This document shows positions 47,062 through 57,459 of a stretch of DNA of 64,000 bases, piece after piece. Made by a program: the position numbers and the translations under genes. Every line of letters starts with the position of its first letter. Positions within the stretch are counted from its first letter, which is position 1. The DNA comes from Paramisgurnus dabryanus (taxonomy: Eukaryota > Chordata > Actinopteri > Cypriniformes > Cobitidae). Below the pieces are notes generated by a model. It was not told where the DNA came from, did no database searches, and was given only the letters and a program-made list of their open reading frames with translations. Where the stretch lies: positions 32,895,293-32,959,292 of the forward strand of contig NC_133340.1 of the NCBI RefSeq assembly GCF_030506205.2. Direction: 5' to 3'.

Positions 47062-47870
47062 TAGGGCTGTGTATCGCCAACAATTCCCCGATACGATACG
47101 TATCCCGATACAAGGGTCCCAATACGATGCGCATCACGATACAAGACTATTTTGAATTACATTTTTGTTCAGAATTTAGTAACATTATTATTATTATTTT
47201 TATTATTATTTGTTTATTGTACATTGAATAAGCAGTGTTGTAACAGTTGTGTTTTGCCATTCATTTATTAGCTATTAGAAATATTTAAAATCCCAGAGTT
47301 AGTACTTAACTTATGTTTTTACAAAGACGGTGCCTTACTCTTGTCTCTCATTATTCTACATCTATGAATATATCTATAAACATGCAGTCAGACTTAATAC
47401 TATTTAATATAAAGTAGCTCTGTATCTCTTCTCTAGACGTACACTTTTCACATGCAAATCTTTGTCGTGTTTCTTCTCAAATGCGTTAGTACTGTTTTAT
47501 AAGAGCATGGCTAATAAAGCCCTTTGCAGTAGTATAGGCTAAGATATCTGCGCTTTCATACTGAACTCATTGACTTTAATGCGCGCGCGCGCGCGAGAGA
47601 GAGAGAGAGCGCGCGAGTACGCAGCTCACTATGCAGACACGTGCGCCAGCGAGACAGACACGCAAAGTGAAAGTATACTCCGCCACCTTTAACTCTACGT
47701 ACTTCGCGGGACACATGCGTCCTTTCCATATAGATCACAGATCAACAGCAATTCGTCACGTTACTTTCAAAAGTACATCCGAATCGATACGGAAGGTGCT
47801 GTATCGATGCGCGCATCGTCAGGCGTCCATGACGATGTATCGTCGTATCGATATTTTGAACACAACACTA
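47062..47870. mobile_element. Complete hAT-type element (809 bases)
   Basis: Begins TAGGGCTGTGTATCGCCAAC and ends ATTTTGAACACAACACTA (inverse of TAGTGTTGTGTTC). Exact 8-base duplication ATGTGTAC at 47054-47061 and 47871-47878. Includes a (GC)n/(GA)n run at 47580-47608. The frames on either strand here are domain-free. Confidence 0.93.
47580..47610. repeat. (GC)n-(GA)n microsatellite
   Basis: GCGCGCGCGCGCGCGAGAGA run inside the hAT element. Alternating GC of this type can adopt Z-DNA. Confidence 0.85.
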
Positions 47871-47914
47871 ATGTGTACATTATGCATGGATTTTACCTTA
47901 AAAAGAGAAGTTGA

Positions 47915-48240
47915 ATATCTTAACTCTTTCCCGGACAGCATTTTTCAAGATTATCACAAAAGTTTAATGCCTCCCAGAAAATGCTCTTCGTTAAATATAT
48001 ATAAACATAAAATATATTAAATGAAAGAACTGCTTTCAATAAAAAAAGTTTCATCCTACCTTCATTAGTTCTCTTTTTATCACCTCTCAAATATGGGGTA
48101 GGTTTCTTCAAAAACACCAAATTTTGAGCAAAAAGCTGAGATAATTCTATTTTTGTAAAAGATTTTTCATAGGGATCTGATTCAGAGCGTTCTCGAAACT
48201 TTGACGGACATACAGCTGTTTGCCCTAGGGCTGTTACTGC
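47915..48240. repeat. Dispersed repeat related to 2268-2415 and 53560-53750
   Basis: Starts CTTAACTCTTTCCCGG, like the inverse of the 53560-53750 block. Its right part (AAAAAGCTGAGATAATTC, GATCTGATTCAGAGCG and ACATACAGCTGTTTGCCCTA) matches 2268-2415 inverted. Confidence 0.55.
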
Positions 48241-48244
48241 GCGC

Positions 48245-48538
48245 CAAGGTCAAAGTGCTCTTCCGCCATACAAAATAGTTCTCGCTTAAAAAATTGGCAC
48301 GTTTTATTTTGTGCCACAGTCTTTAAATAGGGAAAAGATGGAAGTGTTTGGTGGCTTCTAAATTCATCCCTGTTTGGATCCTAAGGAATGAATGGGGCTA
48401 GGCTAAATGCTAACACAGTCACGGCGTGCTGTACAAAGATTTAGTGCATGCATTGAAAAATTATGGCTATGTATTAATTCATCTAATTTGAGGTAAGAAC
48501 ATAGTAAAATATTGAAAACGGTGGTGTTTTCCTTTAAT
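48245..48538. mobile_element. Right half of TTAA palindromic family 2
   Basis: GTCTTTAAATAGGGAAAAGA, CCTAAGGAATGAATGGGGCT, GGCTAAATGCTAACACA and AGTAAAATATTGAAAACGG match the right arm of 51545-52030. Ends TGGTGTTTTCCTTTAA with TTAA at 48535-48538. Confidence 0.8.
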
Positions 48539-48559
48539 GTGACCATACACACACTCTTA

Positions 48560-48665
48560 AGAAAAAGGTACAAATTTGTCACTTGTACGGTACCTTTTAA
48601 AATACCCTAATATATTTTTGAACCGATATGTACCTTTGAGGTACCAGTATGCACTTTTCAGGTGA
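48560..48665. repeat. GGTACC-rich repeat fragment
   Basis: AAAAAGGTACAAATTTGTCA, GTACGGTACCTTTTAAAATA and TACCTTTGAGGTACCAG form short mirrored words, as in a common cyprinid dispersed repeat. Boundaries uncertain. Confidence 0.45.
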
Positions 48666-48739
48666 AATAAGTACAGTTTTGCCTTTTAAACTGGGAAAGT
48701 TAAAGAGCTAGAGCACGTTTATAAAGAACTGTCTTATTG

Positions 48740-49420
48740 AATTAATAGATAAGTCTTAAAAAGAGGCAAGATTAAAGATGGATGGAGTTAATCTTCACCA
48801 AAGAAAGCTCAGCGGGACCTGCTGTTACTCGCTCGCAGGGTTTGATGTCTCTTCGACAAGTGTGGGAGCCGCAAAATAATTGAAGGTCCGTTGAGAACGA
48901 TATGAAAGAAAGAAGAGCAGAATAGAAATGATAGCACCACCAGATTTTCTGTATCAGTCGTGCTCAGTTAGGACCACCGTACCCATGTCTGCTAGATCCG
49001 GCTGCCGTCAGACATTTTTCTTCAAAGTTTTTCTTTGAACTATTCTATAACTTCTGTCTTTCTAAAACGCAGCTGTTTTCAGTTTCGTGTGGACTTGAGG
49101 GAGGTTTTATCATCAACAAAAACTTGTTGTTAGGCAAAAGGTCAAATATTGTTCATAACACCCTTTTGTGGCGGTGGCAATACAAACACGCATTGATAAG
49201 GTCACTATCTGAATAACTCCCTTTCCAAAAAGAATAAAAAGAAAGAGAAAATGCGAGCTGACCTTTCATTAGAATGTGAATTGGGAAAATAGAAAACAAA
49301 ACCAAGTTGCAGACAAAGAAATTGCATTTTCATACAGACTGTTTGCCGGGACAGGTACTGCGTTAGGTTTGGTGTCAAGGGCCCTTCAGGGACAATTGCA
49401 AAAAAAAAAAAAATGTGCAC
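48740..49420. promoter_or_regulatory. Candidate conserved non-coding stretch
   Basis: Repeat-poor sequence with AAAATAATTGAAGGTCC, AACACGCATTGATAAGGTCA and TGACCTTTCATTAGAATG words. A (A)13 run is at about 49400. The regulatory guess is from motif density only. Confidence 0.2.
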
Positions 49421-49851
49421 TTTGTTCTCAGTCCCTCTAAATGTAAAATAGATTTGGTGCTAACCTGTCTTTACGGAGGTCAGAGTTATAAAGTGTGTCT
49501 GTGGGAAAAATGGCTCGGTAAAAAGTGCCTTTTGCTAAATGTTTGACAGGAGAAGCGCCTTTGTGTATTGATTGCCTCATTTTGTGTTTGCTCTCTGTTA
49601 GATCGACTCTAGGCAAGTGATTAATCAAATGGTTCATGCTTTTTCATTTACTGTCTGTCTGAGGTTTTGAGAGATTTGTATATAAACAGAAGATTGAAAT
49701 TGGTTTACAGTGTTTTATAATAAAAGCTAACACTAGACATGCCTGGCTGATAAACCCAAACATTAACTAAGTTACTTTCAACCATTTCAAATCTCACATA
49801 TACCATAAATATGCATACCATGATGGTTTGCAATAACTAAATGAGTGTATT

Positions 49852-51548
49852 TTAAAGTGCCCATCTTATGACTGCTTTTCCACAAGTTATATAGGTGTAT
49901 GAGTTCCATAAAGCATGTTTCAAAAGTTGTTTGCTCGAAATAGCTTGTAGGAAAAGATTGTTACCCATCTCTAGTAGCCTCTGTTTCAGGGCAGTTCAGA
50001 TTGTGCCGTTTTGAGCTAGTCTTACATATTTATGAGCTGCTGCTCCTTTGATCACGCCCCACTACTAACGTCATGTGATCGTGCGCATGCTCAGTGGTCT
50101 CGTGAGCAGTACAGACCATACTGTGTTATTATTTTATATATTATTATTATTATTATTAACGGTTTATGTTGCCAACAGACAAATCATACAGAAAAGTATC
50201 ACTAATAAGTACACTACAGGAGAAGAAACTCATGACACACAATGATTCCAGAGTAAATTGTGATGTTACGTTAGCAGTCACAACAATAAACTCGTTTTCC
50301 CTGGACAATGCTAACATATTCCCATTATAAAACATTTTCAAACGCATTATTTTCGCAAATTACATAAATTAAGACCCGGCGGGGGATGTATACTGCTTGT
50401 GGACCGCGTGCTAATTGCTAGAAGCTTGCGGGAGGGCCGGACCATAAAGTTATAAGAGACTCGGGGGTTAGCCTCATCAGAAAAGCCGGGGCGGTAAGGC
50501 CCGGTCTCGGTGTGTCAAACTCATCATGACACACAAAGATTCCAGCGTAAATTGTGATGTAGTAGTCTGAACAATACACTAGTTTTCCCTGGACAATACT
50601 AACATATTCCCATTATAAAACATTTTCAAGCGCATTATTTTCGCAAATTACAGAAATTAAGACCCGGCCGGGATGTATACTGCTTGTGGACCGCGTGCTA
50701 ACTGCTAGAAGCTAATGGGAGGTCCGGACCGACCGTGTATATATCTATGCGGACCGTAAAGTTATTAAGAGGCTCGCCTCGTCAGAAAAGCCGGGGAGTA
50801 CGGTCTCGGTTAGTTTGGCAAAAAGCTTTTAGCTCTAGCATCATAAATGTAGTATTTTGTGACAGAAGATGACAACATGCAAAATATAACGTGACTTCTT
50901 ACCTTTGTGATGAAACAACGCGATCGCGAATCGAATCCAGTCTGTTTCAGATGTGTGAATGATCCATGAAAGTCCAATAAAATACATCCAATTACCATTT
51001 TTGTCCACAAATGCTTATAATCCGTGAAATATAGATACATAGTCTGTTGTTTACATCAGATTTCGCATGAAGGTCTTATCGCCTACAATCTGAGGACTGT
51101 TTGCGTCGTAACACACTGTATATAAGATTACTCCGGGTTCCAATAACCACGCGTTAAAACTTTGTTTTTAAAAGTAGGTGGGAGTATAATCCTGAATATC
51201 CAAATAGCGCTGTTATTTCCGTGAGACATGATAACAGCACAGAGGGTCTCATTCAAGTGACTGCTCTATGCTCTCTAGCTACCTGGTGGGTGGAGACCTG
51301 CGAGTGGGGTGGTGGGCGGGAAAATTCAAACTGAATGTGACGAAACTTTTTGTTACGTCACAACGGAGCTGAGTTTGAACTCCCGCAATCTGAGACTCAA
51401 GGCAGAGGACATTCAGAAACCTGTATCTCACTCAAAACAGCATGGATGGATTTTTTTCCAAGTTTGTATGCGTGTGGGAGCATCAGAGACACAAATGAAC
51501 ACCCCAAAACCCAGAAAAAGTGAGTTTTTCATAATACGGGCACTTTAA
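49852..51548. mobile_element. Large TTAA element (1,697 bases) with internal duplication
   Basis: TTAAAGTGCCCATCTTATGA at the left and, inverted, TTAAAGTGCCCGTATTATGA at the right. TTAA lies at 49852 and at 51545-51548. Internally about 290 bases are directly repeated (GACACACAATGATTCCAG at 50234, GACACACAAAGATTCCAG at 50528; period 294). It has no recognisable transposase frame. It abuts another TTAA element that shares the terminal TTAA. Confidence 0.82.
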
Positions 51549-52030
51549 AGGATAACACCACCGTTTTTTAACATTGTACAATGTTCTTACCTCAACTCAG
51601 ACAAATTAAAACATACTAATCTTTTTTCAATGCGTGCACTTTTAATCTTTGTACAGCGCGTTGTGAATTAATACATACCTATCTTTTTTCAATGTTTGCA
51701 CTTTTAATCTTTGACAGCGCTTCTTGAATGTGTTAGCATTTAGCCTAGCCCCATTCATTCCTTAGGATCCAAACAGGGATTAATTTAGAAGCCACCAAAC
51801 ACTTCCATGTTTTCCCTATTTAAAGACTGTTACAAGTTAGTATGGTGGCACAAATAAAACCTTTTCTTTGGAGCCATAGGAATGAATGGGGATAGGCTAA
51901 ATGCTAACACATTCAAGAAGCGCTGTGCAAAGATTAAAAGTGCAAACATTGAAAAAAGATAGGTATGTATTAATTCATCAAAGTTAAGGTAAGAACATAG
52001 TAAAATATTGAAAAATTGTGGAAAAAAGTT
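51545..52030. mobile_element. TTAA palindromic family 2, near-full copy
   Basis: Begins TTAAAGGATAACACCACCGT and folds on itself: GCTAACACATTCAAGAAGCG, CCTAGCCCCATTCATTCC and ATTTAGAAGCCACCAAACAC have mirrored partners. The right terminus is worn. The left arm has a local duplication of TTTTTTCAATG...CTTTTAATCTTTG. Confidence 0.8.
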
Positions 52031-52859
52031 TTAGTTCAATGCAGATGCCAGAGATTCTGCAGAGACCGAGAGAGTGATGATTCATTTTCTCAAAAATAAT
52101 GTAAAAGTGTATCATAAAGTATTATCATATCACATGCCGCATATTTTTTTCAATATCATGCAACTGTTCGAAAGTAAGTGCCAAGTAACTAGTAGTTTGC
52201 TAATTAGAGAGTGACTGTTGTATAGTTGTTTGTTCGTAAATGTTATTTTGTTTGTGATGGTTTGTTTAACTTGGTTTAATTAGTTGGGCCTTGTTTACAC
52301 TGCACACAAATCCAAGGTTTGTTATTCAGATTAATATTTACTATTCTTACTATAATGTTTGCTCAGACAGTGCAGCAGTTGTTTTGTAATGACTTGCAAA
52401 GAAACTTTGTTCTGCAACAACTTAGTAGCTGTAATTGTGAATAAAGGGGGTTAAAAAATTTCAAATTCTGCTCAAGTTTCTTATTGCTTTTCACCATGGT
52501 GCTGGTGGGGATGACTCAAGCGCCAGAGGCTTAACCATGTTTTACATATTCATACTGTACTTATGCTGTGTCTAAATCTACTCACTTTTCACTACATACC
52601 GAGGGAGAGTAAGTGAAAATGAAATAAATTCAGACACAAATGCAGTTGTGCATAAACCTACACTGCTTTAAATTCCAATCCAGTCTGAATATTCTGGCCT
52701 GAAAACTGAAACTCATTTACAAGTTATGCTTGGTGGATAAAGTCCTATTTTAACTTTTAAATTCATACCTTGGATCTTTAGAGATGCAAGGTATAAATAG
52801 TTCATATTATTCGGATCTGTTTGATGACAAAATGTCAAAATTCCTTCGGACTTTCAAAA

Positions 52860-52950
52860 ATACCAATGTGTTTTTAGCGGCATCTAGCGGTAAGATTGTG
52901 AATTGCAACCTCAATTTTGAAACGCAAAGAGAAGCTATGGTAGCTTAGCC
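52860..52950 (-). repeat. Fragment of the 56385-56710 family, inverse orientation
   Basis: TAGCGGCATCTAGCGGTAAG and TTGTGAATTGCAACCTC mirror GATGCCGCTAAAAT and GAGCTATTTGCAATCTCACC at 56650-56690. Confidence 0.55.
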
Positions 52951-52964
52951 TGGTCCAACCAGAC

Positions 52965-53440
52965 CCTCGCACATTCATTTAATTTGTACAGAGAGTCTGG
53001 CCACAATCCATTGCAAAGCGTAACTACCGTTAAGGAGGGTCCTCTGTTGAAGTTTAAAACTATTGGATCTGCCCAGAGTCACTCAGGATCTGCCATAGGC
53101 GATTGCTAACGTGTGGTCGTGACGTATATCATGCGCCGAAACCGGACGGAAATAACAAGTATGAATAATCAGACCAACAAAACTTAGCAAACCTGGTTCT
53201 TGCTCCGGCTTTAACTTCTGTATATTCGGCAGTTTTGCAACAACGGACCGAATAGCTTTTCTCACGTCTTTCTCCGCTGCCATTACTGAACTAAAACTCA
53301 AACTGACGCACAACCTCAACGTCATCGTTCTCCACCCCCCTCTGTTCGCTGATTGGACCTGCAGATTTTTGCAGGAGAAAACGAAACTCTACTCGGCAGT
53401 CCCAGACGTAGTACTGAAGCAAAATGAAAATTAAGCGGAA
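52965..53440 (-). mobile_element. Probable transposon segment with helicase-like coding remnant
   Basis: AGCCTGGTCCAACCAGACCC and the GAGAGTCTGGCCACAATCCA block are phrases of a common cyprinid repeat. On the minus strand it includes the short helicase-like frame listed separately. Boundaries are approximate and no termini were fixed. Confidence 0.45.
53176..53283 (-). pseudogene. N-terminal remnant of a RecQ-like helicase, repeat-associated
   Basis: From the minus-strand ATG at 53283 the frame reads 36 residues: a charged N-terminus, then KLPNIQKLKPEQEPGLLSFV. The pattern (short helix, then L-K-x-E-Q-x3-LLSFV) is like the Q-motif region just before the Walker A loop of RecQ-type helicase proteins that occur in many copies in fish genomes. 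The frame then leaves the alignment, perhaps at an intron or break; no Walker A (GxGKS/T) or DEAH box follows. It lies in repeat DNA, so it is a fragment of a multicopy element, not a host gene. The family match is from memory and short. Confidence 0.4.
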
Positions 53441-53559
53441 GCACGTAGGAGGGCGGAGCCCCGATAATGGTAGCTATGTTTGCCATAGGACAGACATGTT
53501 TTCGCCCCTAGACAATATAGGGACAAAACGTGCTCGGATTCAGAGCAATCATCAAAACA

Positions 53560-53750
53560 TACACATAGTTCTTACTGTTTGCCCTAAGGGGTTGCGTTCG
53601 GGTTTTATTAGTTGGGTAAGAGTGCCACCTGGTGGATAATAGCAGAAATACGGATTGCCGGAAAAACTCGCCATTGGCAGGGAAGCGTTTTCTCTTAATT
53701 GACGAATTAACTTGTCAATGAAGGGAAAAGAGTTACAAATTATCTGTTTT
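53560..53750 (-). repeat. Dispersed repeat (CTTTTCCC..GACGAGTT type), inverse orientation
   Basis: Read on the minus strand it gives AACTCTTTTCCCTTCATTGA, GTTAATTCGTCAATTAAGAG, AACGCTTCCCTGCCAATGG and TTTTTCCGGCAATCCG. This phrase set recurs across cyprinid genomes; it relates to 47915-48240. Confidence 0.55.
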
Positions 53751-53782
53751 TCTCCAGCCAAGAAGAAAGGACTGCAGTCTTA

Positions 53783-54184
53783 TGCTGCGTTCACACCAAT
53801 CGCGAATAGAGGATCTGTCGCGAATGGTTTCAAGTCAATGTAAAGGCACATTTACGCGCGTCTGGAAGTTTCGGGGCGCGAATGAGGCATTTAGCGTGCC
53901 GCAGTACACACAAATTCGCCTCATTGATGCAAATTGTGTCTGACGCCCAAGTTGACAAATTTGAATCTTTGCTGTCAATTTGTGCCACGTTAACCAATCA
54001 GGAACCTGCTTTCTGCTGTGGCGGCAGGCCCGCCTAGGAGGCACTGGTGGATTTCGCTTCGGACGCTCGTCATTTTCGCTTCAAACTCTTGGTTTTTATG
54101 AATGCATTTAAAATGTTCAAGCAGCAAACTAGACGCGGTAGATGCAAATTTGACGCTCTATTCGCGTTTGGTGTGAACGCAGCA
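53783..54184. mobile_element. Complete Harbinger-like MITE (402 bases, TTA target)
   Basis: TGCTGCGTTCACACCAATCG and, inverted, TGCTGCGTTCACACCAAACG are the ends, with inverted similarity continuing through GCGAATAGAG. TTA flanks both sides (53780-53782 and 54185-54187). A three-base TWA-type target and GTTCACACC termini fit PIF/Harbinger. Related copies: 4693-6412 and 14590-14975. Confidence 0.88.
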
Positions 54185-54460
54185 TTACGTGACAAAAAAT
54201 ACAATATGTGTTTGTAAAGACCTAAATTTGTAATAATGATTGACAAAATATTCATGCATTTACGGGTTCTAATCTTATTTGAAACTACCTACGCATGTTT
54301 TGGACCAGGTTTATGTATGTCAACATTTTTTGTTCAGATTTTGCTAAGAAACTAAATGCAGTTGAATCTGAAATGCGAAAAGTAATGCAAGCAAGATTGT
54401 GACTTTTTCGATTGGTTTATTTCCTTTATTTTTTTATAGTTTCAGATGATAATTTTTTTA

Positions 54461-54463
<3 letters not shown>

Positions 54464-54505
<42 letters not shown>
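54464..54505 (+). repeat. (TC)n microsatellite forming the last-exon polypyrimidine tract
   Basis: About 19 pure TC units immediately before CAG/exon C of mad1l1. It supplies the whole U2AF-binding tract of this acceptor. Confidence 0.95.
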
Positions 54506-54506
<1 letters not shown>

Positions 54507-54507
54507 G

Positions 54508-54669
54508 TCTACTGGTCCAGTCGGCAGTGGCAGCATGCAGCTGTTGGAGACGGATTTCTCCCGCACACTAACCGGACTGGTGGATCTGCATCTTTTCCAT
54601 CAGAAGAGCATCCCAGTGTTTCTCAGTGCAGTCACCATCGAGCTGTTTAGCCGCCAGACTGTCAGCTGA
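54508..54669 (+). CDS. mad1l1: mad1l1 exon C (terminal coding exon): end of Mad1 C-terminal domain and stop
   Basis: Fifty-three codons plus TGA (54667-54669). The exon begins with a Ser/Thr/Gly-rich loop and then MQLLETDF, followed by an amphipathic helix and SIPVFLSAVTIELFSRQTV, the signature C-terminus of vertebrate Mad1. The penultimate-region Thr of SRQTV corresponds to the human residue (Thr716) phosphorylated by Mps1 to promote checkpoint complex assembly, so that regulation is probably conserved. Human Mad1 ends in Ala where this one ends in Ser. The acceptor is CAG at 54505-54507, directly after a long pure (TC)n run that acts as the polypyrimidine tract. The exon is phase 0 at its start, in agreement with exon B 41 kb upstream. 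I saw no other candidate exon between B and C, and alignment with human Mad1 needs none. Confidence 0.95.
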   Translation, partial: STGPVGSGSMQLLETDFSRTLTGLVDLHLFHQKSIPVFLSAVTIELFSRQTVS

Positions 54670-55047
54670 TTTACCCATCATTCCAAGACCACACAGTGTT
54701 CAGGGAGCTTGCACACACGCACACACACAGTGTTTATCAGTTAGACATTCAGTCACAACTACAAAACCATGTTAAAAGAGTTTCAGGGACATTTAAACAA
54801 AGTACAAAACTAGAAGGGTGTGCTGACGAAATGGTACAGCTATAATTGAGTCTAAGCGAAACTGGATTCAAAGATTAAATGTCACCTGTAGATTTCATCT
54901 ACAATCCTATAGACTAAATATTGTAGGTGCCCATCTCTTATCTTAAGTGTGTGGGATTTTTGATCACCAAACCCTGGATTGCCATTATTTGGTTTGCTGT
55001 GGTGTTAGTAACCTTTTTAATGAAATAAAGAAATATAAACTTTCAGT
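54670..55047 (+). other. mad1l1: mad1l1 3' untranslated region
   Basis: Sequence from the mad1l1 stop to the likely cleavage region. It holds a short imperfect (AC)n run at about 54713-54731 and no competing reading frame. The end is placed about 20 bases after the AATAAA at 55024, just before a GT/T-rich stretch, so it is approximate. Confidence 0.6.
55024..55029 (+). terminator. Polyadenylation signal of mad1l1 (AATAAA)
   Basis: Canonical AATAAA hexamer about 355 bases past the stop codon. It is followed at about 55055 by a T/GT-rich element (TTGTTTTTGTTT), the expected downstream element. It is the first canonical hexamer after the stop that I could find with such a context. Confidence 0.65.
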
Positions 55048-55289
55048 CAAGCATACATTGTTTTTGTTTATTTGGTATCTGACAGATTTCGGAAAACCCT
55101 AAGGTGATCAAAGATTCATTTCTTCAATTATAGCATAAGTAGCTTGTATTGTGAATTATAAACTTGCGGAAAAACTACTGATTATTATTAATTCCCGGAT
55201 GATACGCTAATAGCCCCACTGAAACCACTATAGTTGCCTTGCAGCTCCGAATCCTTAAGTATTATGTCTTTTTAAACATTTGTTTTGAA

Positions 55290-55760
55290 CATTTTGGCAT
55301 CGTCTCCCGGTGGATGTGGGAGGATTTAAATTCCTCAGGCGTTTTAGCTGGCAGCAATTAGTGCTCATTTTTTCTGTTCATGCTGTTGTCTTTGTTGAAA
55401 TGCCACATGAACGCTACTGTTTCCTATCATGCACACAATAAGTTTTAATCTGAGATGACTCAGACTGCTTTCAATGAGTTTAGTCTTAAATCTCTTGCAC
55501 TGTTATGGCAATGCAAAGTGCCACTGTGCCAAAGTAATTAGCAGTGAATGTTACCCTCATCCTCCCTTCAGGGTTTTAGGTTGAGGATTTGGCCGGTATC
55601 CTCTTCCTGTGCCTGGGAATATATTGCAGATGCAATGGACCTGCTGTTAGATGTTCCCATTAAATGCAAACTCAGTCTTTGGCTGGCAAATGCAATTTAG
55701 GAAAACGGCAAGTTATGCACAAACCCTTGCCACGCTATCAAACCGAGTCCGTTTTTTTTC
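55290..55760. promoter_or_regulatory. Candidate conserved non-coding element downstream of mad1l1
   Basis: Repeat-free block with GGCAGCAATTAGTGCTCATT, GAGATGACTCAGACTGC (an AP-1/MAF-like TGACTCA word), GCCAAAGTAATTAGCAGTG and AATATATTGCAGATGCAATG. The 123- and 68-residue frames beginning at its end are domain-free. Untested. Confidence 0.3.
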
Positions 55761-56242
55761 CCGTATCCAGGCTTGGTCATTTTTCACACTTCCTGCCAGT
55801 TCTTTACTTTTATTTGTTTTATCATGCAGTGGGTCAAGTGACTTCAAATCAGATCTGTTCTTTGTGTTGATAGCGTTTGACTTTTTCATCACCTGTCGTT
55901 TAATATTTTATTCATTATGTCATTTATCTTCCCGAGTGAAATACGGTGACCGCTCATTGGTTATTTATCAACGTTTTTGTTTTTCCGTGAATGGCCTTTA
56001 TATAATTCATAGCTTTGGGTGAAGAGTGCTGGTGGGCTATATACAATATGCTAATGAGGTACAGTAAATGGATGAATGCTGAATATTTGAAAAGTTTTAG
56101 TAAAAACCATTACAATGCAAAACAAAACTGAGATGAATTGCTATTGTATTAATATTGTTTTAAAAGCAAGGCAAATTTAATTGTTGTCAAACTAATTCAC
56201 TTGTGCGACGATTGTTGCATAGAACAATGAGGTCTTGTTAAA

Positions 56243-56300
56243 ATGTACATTTATTTATTTAGCAGATGCTTTAATCCAAATCGATTAACAAATGCATGGC
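56243..56300 (-). repeat. SINE/L2-type tail fragment, inverse orientation
   Basis: CATTTATTTATTTAGCAGAT and GCTTTAATCCAAATCGATT are the inverse of the common tail TCGMTTTGGATAAAAGCATCTG. Confidence 0.6.
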
Positions 56301-56384
56301 ATACGCACTTTACTGATGACAAAAACTGCGTCATGCACGCTTAAATAATGGACCATACTTCGGCATTAAATGTGCATTGTTTAA

Positions 56385-56710
56385 CTTTTAGAAGGACCTC
56401 TTGACAGAAATGCATTATAATATCCATAACTACATTATCAGTGCTGTACAAAGACCTTACATAATGAACTTTATTGTTTTCATTACCTTAGAATAAGCCA
56501 TTGTATCTACATACACCGCAGGTCCCCTTACATAAAAGTCGCTGTCAAATGCTGTAAACTGACAAACAGCTCTACAGAGCACTTTCGTCCCTACATTGTG
56601 ACGACATGTTTGTCCTGGGGTGGCTACCATATGCGTTTAAAAATCAGGGGGTGAGCTATTTGCAATCTCACCACTAGATGCCGCTAAAATTTATGCACAC
56701 CACCTTTAAG
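56385..56710 (+). repeat. Dispersed repeat (family of 34845-35130)
   Basis: Runs from TTTTAGAAGGACCTCTTGAC to GATGCCGCTAAAATTTATGC, ending CACCTTTAA. It is the longest copy of this family in the window. Confidence 0.7.
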
Positions 56711-57459
56711 GCTTTAAATGAATCCACTTTGAAGAATAGTTTTCGTCTGTCAGTTTGTTTTTGTATAAAAATTTGTATGAAATTTAGTGATGCAGGCATA
56801 AAGTAGCATAAAGTATTAACACCTTTTCTATTGTAGAGCCATGTACTGTATATACATATACGGGGACCTATTCTTACTTTTAACAAGTTGCCTATTAGCT
56901 TGCATATTACTGTCATGTTGCCTGTTTTATTATTACTTATAAAGCACAATAATGCATCTGAAAAAAATGAATGGCACGAAAACATCCTCTCCCAACCACC
57001 CAATAATAGTTTGGTGACGAACAATGCATGATGGAGCACCCTGCCATAAGGCAAAAATGATAACTAATTGGCTCAGGGAACAATATATTTAAATATTTTG
57101 TCCATGGCCAGGAAAATCCCCAGACCGTAATCCCATTGAGAACTGATGATTAACCCTCACGAGGCGGGAAGACCAACAAAACCCCACAAATTCTAAAAAA
57201 CTCCAAGCATTGAAGCAAGAATAGAGTGTCCAGGGATGACGTTTTGTTGTAGACCAATCCCGGAAGACTTTTGGATTGTCCCAAAAAAATTTATCTGTGT
57301 TTGATAAAAGTTTGACACATATTTTATCCAACTGGTTAATTTTTACATATGCACACAACTTTTATTAAGTGTAAATGTGTTTACTTTAATATAAAAAGAC
57401 AAATTTTGACTTCAAGTTGTATTAATCTGTGAAGACTAACTTGTTGGACACTACATATC

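Larger units (their letters stand above)
13507..54507 (+). other. mad1l1 last intron (41,001 bases)
   Basis: Runs from the donor GTACAC at 13507 to the (TC)n-CAG acceptor at 54507. Human MAD1L1 also has very large introns, so size alone is not odd. It carries most of the transposons in this window. Stretches with nothing I can name include about 14975-16381, 16677-18700, 19741-20960, 22410-23041, 26460-27350, 28000-28810, 29865-30345, 31115-31700, 35700-36585, 37830-38990, 44710-45840, 46090-46720 and 52035-52855. No other gene was supported inside it. Confidence 0.85.

Noticed and set aside
55651..56022. 123-residue frame downstream of mad1l1
   Set aside because: Hydrophobic, no start context or domain; likely chance in AT-rich DNA.
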